Shown: positions 17,177 through 26,048, counted from the first letter of the stretch. The stretch: DNA of 64,000 bases from Peribacillus deserti (GCF_002863585.1 NZ_PGUY01000050.1:1-64000); one strand, 5' to 3'. Program-made: numbers and translations. Notes: generated by a model not told the origin, from the sequence alone.

Positions 17177-17806
17177 ATGAATAGATTGAGAAAAGAAAAA
17201 AACAAAACCATTCATTTACTTTTAATTGTGTTCGCGGCCACCTTTTTAATATGGTCGCTTATTAAGCCGGTTGGAGGTTATGGACTGTGGGCTGCGGAAG
17301 CGGCTCCGGCTGTAGCGGGAATAAGTATCGTTTTGGCTGCATACAAAAAATTCCGGCTTACAACTCTTGCCTATTTTATCATTACATTTCTTTCAATTTT
17401 GACCTTTATTGGCAGACATTACACCTATAGCAGGGTGCCCCTTTTTAGTTGGATACAGGATATTTTCGAACTGAACCGCAATCATTATGACCGCTTCGGA
17501 CATCTGATGAAGGGGATGTTAGTCATTGTTATAAGGGAGATTGTTTTGAGGAGAACTCAAGTACCCAGAGGTTCCTGGTTAATTTTTATCGTAATTAGTA
17601 TTTCACTTGCCATCTCTGCCCTTTATGAAATTATTGAATGGCTATTTTTTCTTATTACGAGAGGCGGAAAGGAGTCAAAGAACTTCCTTGGTACTCAAGG
17701 AAGCATGTGGGACGCTCAATGGGATATGTCATTAACCCTGATTGGCACAATTCTGGCTTTACTATTCCTATCTAAGCTTCATAACAGGCTGATGAAAAAA
17801 GATTGA
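17177..17806 (+). CDS. DUF2238 (YjdF-type) membrane protein
   Basis: About 209 residues and six membrane helices. Family hallmarks are HYDRFGHLMKG in the middle, ALYEIIEW after it, and LGTQGSMWDAQWDM before the last helix. The charged residues in the membrane suggest transport or a metal site, but function is unknown. The open frame starts inside MITE copy 3, yet that part is repeat sequence. ATG 17177 is used here although AGGGG is very close to it; TTG 17186 (10 nt after the AGGGG) is an alternative. The MITE ends 21 nt upstream, so it must affect the promoter region. Confidence 0.8.
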   Translation: MNRLRKEKNKTIHLLLIVFAATFLIWSLIKPVGGYGLWAAEAAPAVAGISIVLAAYKKFRLTTLAYFIITFLSILTFIGRHYTYSRVPLFSWIQDIFELNRNHYDRFGHLMKGMLVIVIREIVLRRTQVPRGSWLIFIVISISLAISALYEIIEWLFFLITRGGKESKNFLGTQGSMWDAQWDMSLTLIGTILALLFLSKLHNRLMKKD

Positions 17807-17814
17807 TCACATAA

Positions 17815-17846
17815 AAAGCTTGGGTTTCCTGGCCACCCCAAGCTTT
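17815..17846 (+). terminator. Terminator of the DUF2238 gene
   Basis: Stem AAAGCTTGGG/CCCAAGCTTT followed by ATTG; modest tail. Confidence 0.65.
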
Positions 17847-18099
17847 ATTGTAAAGGTTTAGTTTACTCCTCCTTTCCTGACTTCCACTCGACTACCGCTG
17901 ATTTCCATTTCATCAACTGTTTCCAGTTGCGGTGTTTATATCGTTTTGCCTTACCTCTAGTTACAGTTTCATTCCGAATTCCATTTTAGCTAACTGGTCC
18001 GCCATATGGTCCCATGTTAAACCGGAGGCTCCCTGTCTTCGACTCCCAATAAGCTTTCTTTAATTGGCACACTTCCAGATTTGTATTTTGAGTAAATAA

Positions 18100-18504
18100 C
18101 TATTTTACTAATACTTTATTTCTCCAAAACTCTTCTGCTTCACTGAGGCGGTGTAAAACTTCAGAGGCGATCTCTTCACACGTGCATGACTCATCGTATC
18201 GAAACCATTTCCCATCCTGCAGTCTAATCCGTTCATCCGGATGCAGATCGTGAGCAGTAACTTTTTCAGGGGGTACGTATTCACCCCATGCATGTGTGTG
18301 CCCTTTTAGCGGACAGCTCGCTGCTTCTATCACAAAACCTCCGCCGCATCGATCAAATTGGAAGGACAATAAATGAATCTCCCTGCTTAAAATTCTTCTG
18401 AAATGTGGAAAAGATCCTTGAAAACCCTTTGCCTTAAGCACAGGGACAACTCTCTCTTCTAACGCAAATAACATGCTCTCTTTTCCAGCCGCCATCAACA
18501 ACAC
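18100..18504 (-). CDS. DUF4304 domain protein
   Basis: A 134-residue protein of the DUF4304 type: an N-terminal helix leading to VPVLKAKGFQGSFPHFRR (the Lys-Gly-Phe turn is characteristic) and a strand pair HLLSFQFDRCGGGFVIEA. CTCEEI near the C-terminus adds a Cys pair. The likely start is MAAGKESM (codon 4), because the first codons overlap the ribosome site region. Function unknown. The 17847-18099 stretch behind it shows only broken frames, for example GLTWDHMADQLAKMEFG, which may be remnants of another gene. Confidence 0.75.
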   Translation of the reverse strand: MLLMAAGKESMLFALEERVVPVLKAKGFQGSFPHFRRILSREIHLLSFQFDRCGGGFVIEAASCPLKGHTHAWGEYVPPEKVTAHDLHPDERIRLQDGKWFRYDESCTCEEIASEVLHRLSEAEEFWRNKVLVK

Positions 18505-18529
18505 CTCGTTTATTCAGATTTTTTTACAT

Positions 18530-18549
18530 ATTCTCATATCTATGAGAAT
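18530..18549. promoter_or_regulatory. Perfect 8-4-8 palindrome between divergent genes
   Basis: ATTCTCATATCTATGAGAAT, centred between the DUF4304 gene and the 18624 gene. It resembles a dimeric repressor operator but does not match Fur, PerR, CcpA, LexA or TnrA consensus. Confidence 0.45.
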
Positions 18550-18623
18550 TAGCTGCTCTATAAGAGGAATTTGTTTGCTTTCGTAGAAATATAAAAAGTA
18601 AAGAATGATCTGAGGGGTGCAAT

Positions 18624-18857
18624 ATGTTTGAAACAAAAAGCCTTTACCGCGTAGAAATGAAGGAAGATGTTGTTTATTTTAATGAAAAAACGGTTTGGGA
18701 CTGGATGCTGTCCAGCCGGTTTCGCAATCCTTTGGAATTTATTAAAGTAAACGGTGTTATTAGGTATAAACCAAGAGAAGGAGTGATCAAAAAAGGGATT
18801 CGTGGTGAAGTGATCACTAAATGGGGATTAAAGTGGTTTTCCCCTGACGAAAAATAA
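18624..18857 (+). CDS. Hypothetical protein, 77 aa
   Basis: Starts behind GAGGGGTG at proper spacing. A compact basic protein (VNGVIRYKPREGVIKKGIRG) without membrane segment. No family recognised. Divergent from the DUF4304 gene across a palindromic site. Confidence 0.6.
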   Translation: MFETKSLYRVEMKEDVVYFNEKTVWDWMLSSRFRNPLEFIKVNGVIRYKPREGVIKKGIRGEVITKWGLKWFSPDEK

Positions 18858-19104
18858 AAGAATATCGAACTAATCACGCCCAGTGAAAATCCATTAATAC
18901 TGATCCCCTATAAGAAAATCGAAACCTCTTATAAGATCATACAGTAGAACCTCAATCCATTTTATGAGTTGTATGATTTGATTATTACTCCTCACTCATG
19001 CCTTGACTTCCTGATGTTTGAAAAAATATGACTGGTGGAAAAAAACAAATAGTGAATAACCTTACCAGGGCATACTTTCAAAATAAGAGAAAAGAGGTTT
19101 TTGA

Positions 19105-19524
19105 ATGATACCTATTCAATCAAGCATTGATGGAAAAAAAGTTGCGCTTGGAACGTTAAAAAACACCCTTGAACCTTTGGGCTTTCATGTGGGTGACAAT
19201 TGGGAATATGACCATGCACATCTGGATTACAAAATTGACGATGAACATGGGGATCAGCAATATTTGCGTATTCCCTTCCAGTCATTAGGCGACTCTCTTG
19301 AAGAAGACCGCACAATGGTTCAGATTGGAACACCTTTTCTTCTGGACCATCTATTTGAAACAGAAGTAGATGAAGAAGGAAATATCGGGGCTGTAGCTGC
19401 TTCAGTGGACCAATTTAAATCCCCTGCCGATAAAGACGCACCTTTTCCTGACCGCTACAAAGAATTTGGTCAACGAATCATAGAACAAGTGGAAGCTGCC
19501 TTAATAGGACAGGATATCGTATAG
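19105..19524 (+). CDS. yugN: YugN-like family protein
   Basis: A 139-residue acidic protein of the YugN-like family. Conserved stretches are NWEYDHAHLDYKID, YLRIPF and TPFLLDHLFE. The family is restricted to Bacilli and has no assigned function. The start follows AAGAGGTTTTTG. A perfect palindromic terminator overlaps its stop. Confidence 0.85.
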   Translation: MIPIQSSIDGKKVALGTLKNTLEPLGFHVGDNWEYDHAHLDYKIDDEHGDQQYLRIPFQSLGDSLEEDRTMVQIGTPFLLDHLFETEVDEEGNIGAVAASVDQFKSPADKDAPFPDRYKEFGQRIIEQVEAALIGQDIV

Positions 19525-19555
19525 AAACAAAGCCATCCCGGGATGGCTTTGTTTC
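19524..19555. terminator. Perfect palindromic terminator
   Basis: GAAACAAAGCCATCCC followed directly by its exact reverse complement. It can serve yugN on the plus strand and the small ORF from the minus strand. Confidence 0.8.
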
Positions 19556-19584
19556 ATTTTGAGCGGTTTTCCCTGATCGTCCGA

Positions 19585-19761
19585 TTAAAGGGATGATTTC
19601 GTTCCTTCAGCCTCACGTATCAACTTACAAAGATATCCTACAATATACTCTCTGTTGGTTGTCTCTATTAAATCTTTATTCTCCACAAGATCGCCGATTC
19701 CTCTAAAAATTACTTCCCAGGTCCAATGCTCCTCAATTTCTTTATATGGATGCTTGATCAC
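19585..19761 (-). CDS. Small protein overlapping the catalase-like gene, 58 aa
   Basis: GTG at 19761 lies within the last codons of the catalase-like gene and follows GGAAGGGGGAAAG, a good ribosome site. The frame encodes an acidic helical protein (HPYKEIEEHWTWEVIFRG, then a Leu/Ile-rich helix ending CKLIREAEG) and ends at TAA 19585. Overlap of 20 bp suggests coupled translation. Family unknown. Confidence 0.5.
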   Translation of the reverse strand: MIKHPYKEIEEHWTWEVIFRGIGDLVENKDLIETTNREYIVGYLCKLIREAEGTKSSL

Positions 19762-20725
19762 CTTTCCCCCTTCCTTCCTTTTCTCTTAATCGCCGGTCAC
19801 TAGAAGCTGAATATGCTAAATGGCGAAAGTGGAGTATGGGATCATCCGTGCACTCAATACCCTGAGGCAGGATGGTTGGATCAAAAACTAAATCGTCTGG
19901 GCAGTTTTCCATTTTACCAGTGATCGATAAATGACCAATCGTAATCTGCTGCCTGTCTCCGGGCCATTCAATGGTGGGATCATCGACCGGATCGTCTTCA
20001 TTTCCCAACTGGATATTTAAGGTGAAACCTGCTGGTCCTGACTCCAGCCTCTCATCTAATTCTTCATCCAGGAAATTGTGAAGCAGCTTAATTGCATCCT
20101 TTTTCGTATATGTACTCATTCCTTCGTCCGGATTCCAGATATATTTGACCGCCTGCCGCCTGCCGCTGCTATTTATAAAATAAAAAGCATGAATAGAAAA
20201 GTATTGAGCCATTGCATAACTCGCCGGTAAACGCACCTCTTTCATTAAATCAATAAAAGCCGTGCTTTCAGGAACCTGTTTAGCAATTTTAAGAAAAGAT
20301 GTAAGATCCGGAACTCCTTTTTTTGCTGAAGCCGCTAACTCTAATACCTCTGTAAAAGTTTCGGGTGTCCGGGCGAAAAACACGGGAATGTTTGTACACA
20401 CTAAATTAGTTATCTGATCATTAGGCAATATAAACTGAACAGCCATTCCTTTCGGAGGAGTTAACCCATCACTATGGTTGGGATTACTGGAGCTGTTAGA
20501 AAAACGAACAATCACTGGAACTGCCTCTTCCTGTAAATGCGGAGCGTCTGTCAGTGCTGCTGCTTTTCCGTTTGGTGTAAACACACCCTGATAGCAATTA
20601 CCTCTCGCATGTGCCCGCCTGTAACCGGGAAACTTCCCTGCCACTGCTTCTATATAATCTAGAGACTGCTCTTCAAGAGGAGATTCGGCTGCTTTATCAA
20701 ATTTCAAGGTGTTGTCTCCCTTCAT
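19742..20725 (-). CDS. Catalase-related peroxidase (SrpA-type)
   Basis: A 327-residue heme protein of the small catalase-like group. Family points are the distal His region RRAHARGNCYQGVF, VRFSNSSSNP (the catalase Arg-Phe-Ser strand), and the proximal heme-ligand sequence RHLAYSASSDRR (Arg...Tyr) near the C-terminus. It lacks the long N- and C-terminal arms of true catalases. Relatives act as peroxidases with organic donors; catalase activity is usually weak. It has a small ORF overlapping its end. I see no clear PerR box. Confidence 0.85.
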   Translation of the reverse strand: MKGDNTLKFDKAAESPLEEQSLDYIEAVAGKFPGYRRAHARGNCYQGVFTPNGKAAALTDAPHLQEEAVPVIVRFSNSSSNPNHSDGLTPPKGMAVQFILPNDQITNLVCTNIPVFFARTPETFTEVLELAASAKKGVPDLTSFLKIAKQVPESTAFIDLMKEVRLPASYAMAQYFSIHAFYFINSSGRRQAVKYIWNPDEGMSTYTKKDAIKLLHNFLDEELDERLESGPAGFTLNIQLGNEDDPVDDPTIEWPGDRQQITIGHLSITGKMENCPDDLVFDPTILPQGIECTDDPILHFRHLAYSASSDRRLREKEGRGKGDQASI

Positions 20726-20998
20726 TTAATATCAGGTTGCTTATTTAGCTTTTATCTGTTCCCTCGTACATGGATTGTTAATCCTGAAATTTATAAGAAA
20801 GGCAGTTTTTTATATAGGCTATGGGATAGGACACGGTTAACTTTGACAATATGGGTGAACTTCGAAAAAGAATATGGTTGAACTAAAAAAACCATATTGG
20901 TTTAAGTGGGATCCTGTAAGACCTGTTTGGACCGCCCAGCCAAAAAGCCAGTGGCTATTGCTGAAATTATAATAGCTTAATAAACTAACCTATTTTCG

Positions 20999-21265
20999 TT
21001 AAACTATTTCAAGTAAGATACTGATGCATATACTCTGCGCCAATGTAATCGTTAAATCACCTTTCCAATGGGTCTTGCCAAAAGGGCTCCGTTTCCCGCC
21101 TAACAAACTAAACAGTCTAGCAGTCATGAAACTGCATCCCCAAATACATATAAACGATAGAAGAAAAAACAAAAAAGCCACCCCGCAATAATTTGTGAAG
21201 TACGATACATACTCGAGAATAGCATTGCATAATGCTTGCAGCAAAACCCAGTATTTAAATATCAA
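20999..21265 (-). CDS. Possible small membrane protein, 88 aa
   Basis: Frame opens at TTG 21265 and encodes two hydrophobic helices (YCGVAFLFFLLSFICIWGC and TLAQSICISILLE) around FSLLGGKRSPFGKTHWKGD, which looks like a conserved cytosolic loop. No strong ribosome site is visible, so the true start or integrity is uncertain. Confidence 0.4.
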   Translation of the reverse strand: MIFKYWVLLQALCNAILEYVSYFTNYCGVAFLFFLLSFICIWGCSFMTARLFSLLGGKRSPFGKTHWKGDLTITLAQSICISILLEIV

Positions 21266-21330
21266 TCATGGAAGCGTTAGCCCTAGTAAATAATCAGAAG
21301 GGCTGACTTATAAGTATAAGACTTTATTTA

Positions 21331-21520
21331 AAGCATAAAGACTAGTTGTAGATGAAGACGAGATTGTAAGCATAAACACTAAAACATAAGCATAACCCAT
21401 ATAGTTTAAGCATTGATTTTTGTTACATAAGCATAACGGACGAATACTCAAGCATAAACCTTGATAACATAAGCATAAACTACATAAACTCAAGCATAAA
21501 AGCTGAAAATATAAGCATAA
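21331..21520. repeat. 20-bp-period array 2 (AAGCATAA core)
   Basis: AAGCATAA-type cores start at 21331, 21368, 21388, 21408, 21429, 21450, 21471, 21492 and 21513; after the first gap every step is 20 or 21 bp. The intervening halves vary. Same period as arrays 1, 3, 4 and 5 but a different core. Confidence 0.85.
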
Positions 21521-21627
21521 GGTAAAAATATTCTGCACTGATAGTTCAAAACTTTATGAAAAACTTAAAAATCATCCACCTTTTAGTAGTCGAGACAATA
21601 AATTGTACCTTGAGTGTTAAATAGTAT

Positions 21628-21720
21628 TTAAAAATCGTCCATTTTATAAAAAAAGTCGGCAAATTGAGCAGTTTCAGCATCCAAGCTTTCCGGGGCTACG
21701 ATTGTTTTGCTAAAGAGCAT
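21628..21720 (-). CDS. Possible 30-aa acidic peptide
   Basis: ATG 21720 follows AAGGCGAGG by 7 nt and encodes MLFSKTIVAPESLDAETAQF plus ten more residues ending DDF. The composition looks protein-like rather than random, but no family is recognised. It lies directly downstream of the broken DUF3977 gene. Confidence 0.3.
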   Translation of the reverse strand: MLFSKTIVAPESLDAETAQFADFFYKMDDF

Positions 21721-21742
21721 CAGCCAACCTCGCCTTATAAAT

Positions 21743-21980
21743 TCAATAACTAGTTATTCCATAAATTAACTTAAATTTATTGTGCGTCTTTTTAATCTTC
21801 ATAAAGTCATCTCTTGTATCTAGTATAAAAAACAGTACGGCCAATCCACATTCTAAAATAAGCCGAGTGATATGTAACGGGCCCTTTAATTCCTTTCTCC
21901 TCGTATTCCGTCCCGCCCGGTAACTCAGTTTCAGTTCTGCATAACCAGGTATTTCCTATTCCAAACTCAATATATTTCAT
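21743..21980 (-). pseudogene. DUF3977 family protein, frameshifted in a T run
   Basis: The first 57 codons from ATG 21980 (ribosome site GGGAGAT) read MKYIEFGIGNTWLCRTETEL and later YFRMWIGRTVF, matching DUF3977 proteins. After a run of six T the frame goes off (YTRYKR, stop at 21807). Shifting by one base restores the expected C-terminus ILDTRDDFMKIKKTHNKFKL to a stop at 21743. One extra T explains everything. Function of the family is unknown. Confidence 0.75.
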
Positions 21981-22081
21981 AATATATCTCCCATTCATGA
22001 AAGTGACAATGTTCAAAAAAAAGAGCAGAACCAATCAACTGGGGTCTGCCCTGCCTCGTTCCTATCCAAGTCTTGTCAGCT

Positions 22082-22276
22082 TCAGCCGGGGTGAAAATAA
22101 TCATTCTTAGCATTTTGCAGAGTGTTTTCCGTGTAAATCTTCTGAGCATTCGAAGCATTTTTGATTCCTTCATCTAAATCCAATGGACTATCTCTTTTTT
22201 TATGAATATAAGATGCGGCCCCGGTTAAAATGATGCACCCGCACACCATACCTATGACAACGATTCCCAATGTCAT
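22082..22276 (-). CDS. Small single-pass membrane protein, 64 aa
   Basis: Starts after a strong AAGGAGAGG site. One N-terminal membrane helix (LGIVVIGMVCGCIILTGAAS), then a short charged cytosolic tail. No family recognised. Confidence 0.6.
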   Translation of the reverse strand: MTLGIVVIGMVCGCIILTGAASYIHKKRDSPLDLDEGIKNASNAQKIYTENTLQNAKNDYFHPG

Positions 22277-22365
22277 AAGAACCTCTCCTTGCTTTTCCTT
22301 AATTGTAACACATGTATTGAAATATTCAGATAATTATTGTGTCCATTTTTCACTTAATACAGCTT

Positions 22366-22782
22366 CTAGAACTGTTCATCCTTGCTATTTAATAATCTAA
22401 TAGAAGGTTCATCAAATGAAATAACATCTACCACATGCTCAATACAAGAAAGTGAATAATGTGTATACTTCTTTACCGGTTGCAGCTGTTTCATTTGTTT
22501 GTCTATAAAAGCTGATCTTGAAAAAATGCGAAATGAATCTCCCGTGAAAACTTCCGAAACGTCGAAGAGTGTGTAATCGTCGTAAGTCACCATGTAGGAA
22601 ACATAGGAAGGAAAATCTATTTGGAATGTTGAGACGTCGCTGGCTGGATATATTAAGAGGTCGGTAGCATCCTCACTTCCGTTTACAAAAATTCTTAAAG
22701 CTGACTGGCTTTTTCTGGGCTCTGAAATTTGTTCAAACGATAGCTGATAATTCTTCCATGTTACTAGCTCTGAAAATCGCAT
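22366..22782 (-). CDS. Hypothetical protein, 138 aa
   Basis: A soluble, beta-rich protein (SYVSYMVTYDDYTLFDVSEV) without signal peptide or known motif. Start at ATG 22782 with only a weak purine-rich site upstream. MITE copy 4 lies about 70 nt upstream, in its probable promoter region. Confidence 0.55.
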   Translation of the reverse strand: MRFSELVTWKNYQLSFEQISEPRKSQSALRIFVNGSEDATDLLIYPASDVSTFQIDFPSYVSYMVTYDDYTLFDVSEVFTGDSFRIFSRSAFIDKQMKQLQPVKKYTHYSLSCIEHVVDVISFDEPSIRLLNSKDEQF

Positions 22783-22854
22783 ATCTGCCTCCGGTTGTTA
22801 AGTCATCATATTTTAATTCTAGAACTCTTCCACTAGTCCCTTCTCTTTAAAAAA

Positions 22855-23079
22855 GGCTCTTTTCTAAAAGATTGTTGTTTTTAATAGTTCGGTGAACCTA
22901 TCCTATTGTTAAACAGGTTGATTGGAACGTAAGGTGCGAGACTCCTGCGGGAGTAGCGGGACAGGTGAGACCCCACAGGCAAAGCCGAGGAGGCTCAGCG
23001 CCCGCCCCGCGGAAAGTGAGCATCCTGTAGTGGAAATCTACCTCCTTGTTCAATAACAACAAAGTTTACGAAAACAACC
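22855..23079 (+). repeat. MITE-like repeat, copy 4 (simple form)
   Basis: Forward orientation, 225 bp, both ends intact. Flanked by a perfect 8-bp direct repeat TTAAAAAA (22847-22854 and 23080-23087). Central hairpins as in the other copies. Confidence 0.9.
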
Positions 23080-23171
23080 TTAAAAAAAGTAGATGAAAAA
23101 AAATATGGAGCCTCAAGCAGAAATACAAGATAAGCAGGAATAGTCCGGCATGCATTTTGCCCCGTAAGCAT

Positions 23172-23202
23172 AAAAAGGCCAGCCCAGTGGGCTGACCTTT
23201 TT
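23172..23202. terminator. Bidirectional terminator
   Basis: AAAAAGG-CAGCCCA stem with its complement and T runs on both sides. It closes the 23212-23463 gene on the minus strand. Confidence 0.75.
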
Positions 23203-23211
23203 ACTGAAGTT

Positions 23212-23463
23212 TTACATTTCATAATAGAAACCTAAAGCAATTTTGATTACGTCCCGAACATCTTCGGATTGATTTTCAGTCATTTCTAATATGTCTTTTT
23301 TTGTGATTTCCATCTTTGCATCTTTTAGCAAAACACCGTTTTCCAGTTCTATATCTAAGGTGACTATATGGTCATCCATGTTCGTCCATATATTATTTAC
23401 AGTGAAACTCCTGATTGCGGCACCTTTTTTTAATTTGTTATTTTCCATTCTAGACATACTCAT
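23212..23463 (-). CDS. Hypothetical protein, 83 aa
   Basis: Start after AGGAGTG at good spacing. A small soluble protein with strands (HIVTLDIELENGVLL) followed by an acidic helix (EMTENQSEDVRDVIKIALGF). No family recognised. Confidence 0.6.
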   Translation of the reverse strand: MSMSRMENNKLKKGAAIRSFTVNNIWTNMDDHIVTLDIELENGVLLKDAKMEITKKDILEMTENQSEDVRDVIKIALGFYYEM

Positions 23464-23590
23464 TTTCTACACTCCTTTTACCATACTCTCAATGATACTT
23501 GGAGCTGAAAGAATGTAAATGAGCAGATAGGCCCAGAATTCTTGAAAGATAACCGCTTAAAAATCCTTTTTTATCTATTTTTCCATACAG

Positions 23591-23776
23591 TTATCTATTT
23601 TTGCTAGAATCCAGGTCTTCCTCTACTTCAATCACTTCAAAAGCAGTTTTATTAATTTCCTCCACTTTTAATTCGTCATATAAATTTCGTAATCCCTGAA
23701 TAATATCGGAAGGGATTAACATGGAATTCTTCTCGGTCCTGCATTCTGAAAAGAGTTTGACGAGATTTTGATTCAC
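23591..23776 (-). CDS. Hypothetical acidic protein, 61 aa
   Basis: Frame from GTG 23776 encodes an acidic helical protein (LYDELKVEEINKTAFEVIEV). The ribosome site is poor, so the start is uncertain. No family recognised. Confidence 0.4.
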   Translation of the reverse strand: MNQNLVKLFSECRTEKNSMLIPSDIIQGLRNLYDELKVEEINKTAFEVIEVEEDLDSSKNR

Positions 23777-23924
23777 TATGATTTTTTAATGTACTCCTGT
23801 CCCCTCCTGCACTCAAAAAAATTCAGTAATCAATTTGAATTACCCTTCCTTTTTTTAGAGTTAAAGGGTTATTATAGTAAGGCAGGAACGTATGTACTAT
23901 TGATTTACACATCAGGGGGGAACT

Positions 23925-24404
23925 ATGGAAGGTAAAACACACATAGTCGGCGGAATAGCTGCCGGCGCTCTTTATTTAAAATCAGGGGGATCGATTGATC
24001 AAGAAGTCTTATTTTTTACCAGTTGTATAGCTGGAGCACTCCTGCCTGACATCTGTTCACCAACCTCAACGATCGGCCGAATGATTCCATTGCTGGACAG
24101 GCTGGTGAGCAAGACTTTTGGCCATCGAACCATCACGCATAGTTTATTTATTTTACTTATAGCTTTTATGATATTCAAGATGACTCCCTGGCCAGAAGCG
24201 ATAGAGTGGGGAATTTGGATTGGAATGGTCAGTCATTTGGTTCTGGATGCATTTACAGTCAAGGGCATTCAATTTTTGTGGCCTTTGAAAATTCGTGTGG
24301 GAATCCCAGGGGGAATTAAAACAGGCGGTACCGTTGAAAAAGGGTTTCTATCATTATTGACGTTATTTATTGTATATGCGGGATATCAAATTTATTTGAA
24401 ATAA
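23925..24404 (+). CDS. YdjM-type membrane-bound metal-dependent hydrolase
   Basis: A 159-residue protein of the DUF457/YdjM family, four membrane helices. Family motifs are H6 in KTHIVGG, ALLPDICSPTSTIGR, HRTITHS (His-rich) and SHLVLDAFT; the His and Asp residues form a probable metal site. E. coli YdjM is LexA-controlled; here GGAACGTATGTACT upstream is a one-mismatch LexA-like site only. Substrate unknown. The start follows AGGGGGGAACT. Confidence 0.8.
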   Translation: MEGKTHIVGGIAAGALYLKSGGSIDQEVLFFTSCIAGALLPDICSPTSTIGRMIPLLDRLVSKTFGHRTITHSLFILLIAFMIFKMTPWPEAIEWGIWIGMVSHLVLDAFTVKGIQFLWPLKIRVGIPGGIKTGGTVEKGFLSLLTLFIVYAGYQIYLK

Positions 24405-24488
24405 CACTACTGCTTAAGCACTGGATCATTATATAATATCCTTAAGGAAACATCTCATATGCGTTTTCATACATAAGGAGCTATCTTA

Positions 24489-25013
24489 ATGTGTAATAGC
24501 AGCGAAACAGGAGCACATATTTTTTATTCATTTGACAATATAGACAGGTATATTCAGAATGCCTGTACATTTATATCCGAAAGCATCAGAAACCAGCAGC
24601 CTGTCTTATTGTTAGAAAATGATAGGCTTTTTCCTTTAATATATAAGGAATTGAAATACAAATGGAGTAATGAGGAATTGGATAAATTATCTCACATCAA
24701 TAATTTTGACTTTTATTGTTCCAATGGAGAATTCCATCCACAAACGATGGTACGTTATTTTTTTAATAAGATAAAACCTTTACGCGACGGAAATATTCCC
24801 ATTCGGACATGGGCCCATGTGGAATGGGGAATTCAAGAAGAGATAACAAAGCTTATTATGGAGTTTGAAGAATTGGCAGACCCATCGGTATCTAACATGA
24901 ATCTAGTATCTGTCTGCGCGTATGATAGCTCCGAGCTCACCGGATTAATGAAGCGTTCTTTACTCAAAAGCCACGGTTATTATATGACAGATACACAAAT
25001 TGTTCCCTGCTAG
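24489..25013 (+). CDS. MEDS-domain (DcmR-like sensory) protein
   Basis: A 174-residue single-domain protein of the MEDS family. The start GAHIFYSFDNIDRYIQNAC and later FYCSNGEF and RTWAHVEWG are characteristic; the His near the N-terminus is conserved. The family is named for sensory domains of DcmR-type regulators and is RecA-like in fold. In Bacilli it occurs as a stand-alone protein whose ligand is unknown. Start after AAGGAGCTATCTTA. Terminated by the hairpin at 25028-25066. Confidence 0.75.
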   Translation: MCNSSETGAHIFYSFDNIDRYIQNACTFISESIRNQQPVLLLENDRLFPLIYKELKYKWSNEELDKLSHINNFDFYCSNGEFHPQTMVRYFFNKIKPLRDGNIPIRTWAHVEWGIQEEITKLIMEFEELADPSVSNMNLVSVCAYDSSELTGLMKRSLLKSHGYYMTDTQIVPC

Positions 25014-25027
25014 GTCCCTGGGTAAAG

Positions 25028-25066
25028 AACACAAAAAAGAGCTGCTATGCAGTTCTTTTTTGTGTT
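25028..25066. terminator. Bidirectional terminator
   Basis: AACACAAAAAAGAGCTGC and its near-perfect complement around TAT. Confidence 0.85.
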
Positions 25067-25134
25067 ATGGCAATTTTTATTAGGATGATTTAAGGTTTAG
25101 TGCCATAAGCAAAGAGTAAACTAGACAAACCCTA

Positions 25135-25272
25135 TTAATCTGCTTCTCTTTTGACAGAATCCAGGGGCTGGCTTGATTCATGGTCAGAAGCAGGCAAAGC
25201 TTCCCGTTTGGGATCTATAAAGAAGGATCCCAACTCTTGCTTTAGTCTTTCTTCTGACTTTTCTTCGCACAT
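25135..25272 (-). CDS. Small acidic protein, 45 aa
   Basis: ATG 25272 is preceded by GAGGAGGTGTCAGT, a strong ribosome site. The product starts MCEEKSEERLKQELGSFFID and ends in a polar tail. No family recognised, but the site and composition support a real gene. Confidence 0.55.
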   Translation of the reverse strand: MCEEKSEERLKQELGSFFIDPKREALPASDHESSQPLDSVKREAD

Positions 25273-25442
25273 ACTGACACCTCCTCTGTCATATCTTTAG
25301 CGCAAATAGTTGTCCAAAAAGGGCCTTTTAAGATAAAAAATCCCCTTCATTTTCTATACCAATTCTGGCTGCGTATAAAACAATTTCTAACACAATTAAA
25401 ATAATAATTGACTTCATCTGGTATAAAATAGTGTTCTAATAT

Positions 25443-26048
25443 ATGAGTTCGAAAAAAAGGATTGGCGGACTCATACGGCTTTAGCCCAAGAGATGTTCAA
25501 AGTGTTCCCGATTATGCAGCAGCTTTACGAGATGCTTGTGTTTTTAAGTGAATCACTTTGCTTGACGTACACCCGTTCCATACATACCCAGCTAGAAGCA
25601 GCATTGTTAGAAACTGAAAGACTGACCAATCTATGTCCTCAATTTCTTTTAGAACTAGATCTACCTTCTCATAGATCTGTTGTGAATACACTGCTGCTGC
25701 AGACAAGTGAATTAGTCCGTGGAAAGGTTCCCGAGAAAAAAAGCCATACACGAAAAAAACCGGATAAAACACGAAAAGTCAGTGACTTTATTGGTGCTAA
25801 TTTAAGAAGGGGTCGATTTTAGAGGGGCCAATTTAAGAGGAGCTTTCCTCATTGCATCTGACCTGCGGGATTCAGTTATGAGATCCGCGGACCTCATTGG
25901 AGCGGATTTACGAGATGCCGATTTAAGCGGAGCGGATTTGACCGGCAGCATCTTTCTCACCCAGGCACAAATAAATTCAGCTAAAGGAAGTGCCCATACA
26001 AAACTGCCTCCTCGTTTACATACACCAGAACATTGGAAGAATCGTTGA
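25443..26048 (+). pseudogene. Pentapeptide-repeat protein with two frameshifts
   Basis: A protein of about 200 residues split across frames. From ATG 25443 an A7 run must gain one A to read KDWRTHTALAQEMFKVFP; the central frame then runs 25493-25822. A GGGG run near 25812 must lose one G to continue into pentapeptide repeats: FRGANLRGAFLIASDLRDS, then ADLIGADLRDADLSGADL, then a tail ending HWKNR. The repeats form a quadrilateral beta-helix; some such proteins mimic DNA and protect gyrase, most are uncharacterised. Two homopolymer errors in one gene make assembly error a serious possibility. Confidence 0.75.

Noticed and set aside
19021-19060. Sigma-B promoter before yugN
   Set aside because: GTTT is present but the -10 (GTGGAA) does not fit GGGWAW.
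23886-23899. LexA box before the YdjM-type gene
   Set aside because: GGAACGTATGTACT has one mismatch in the essential GTTC half; kept only as a remark in that gene's entry.
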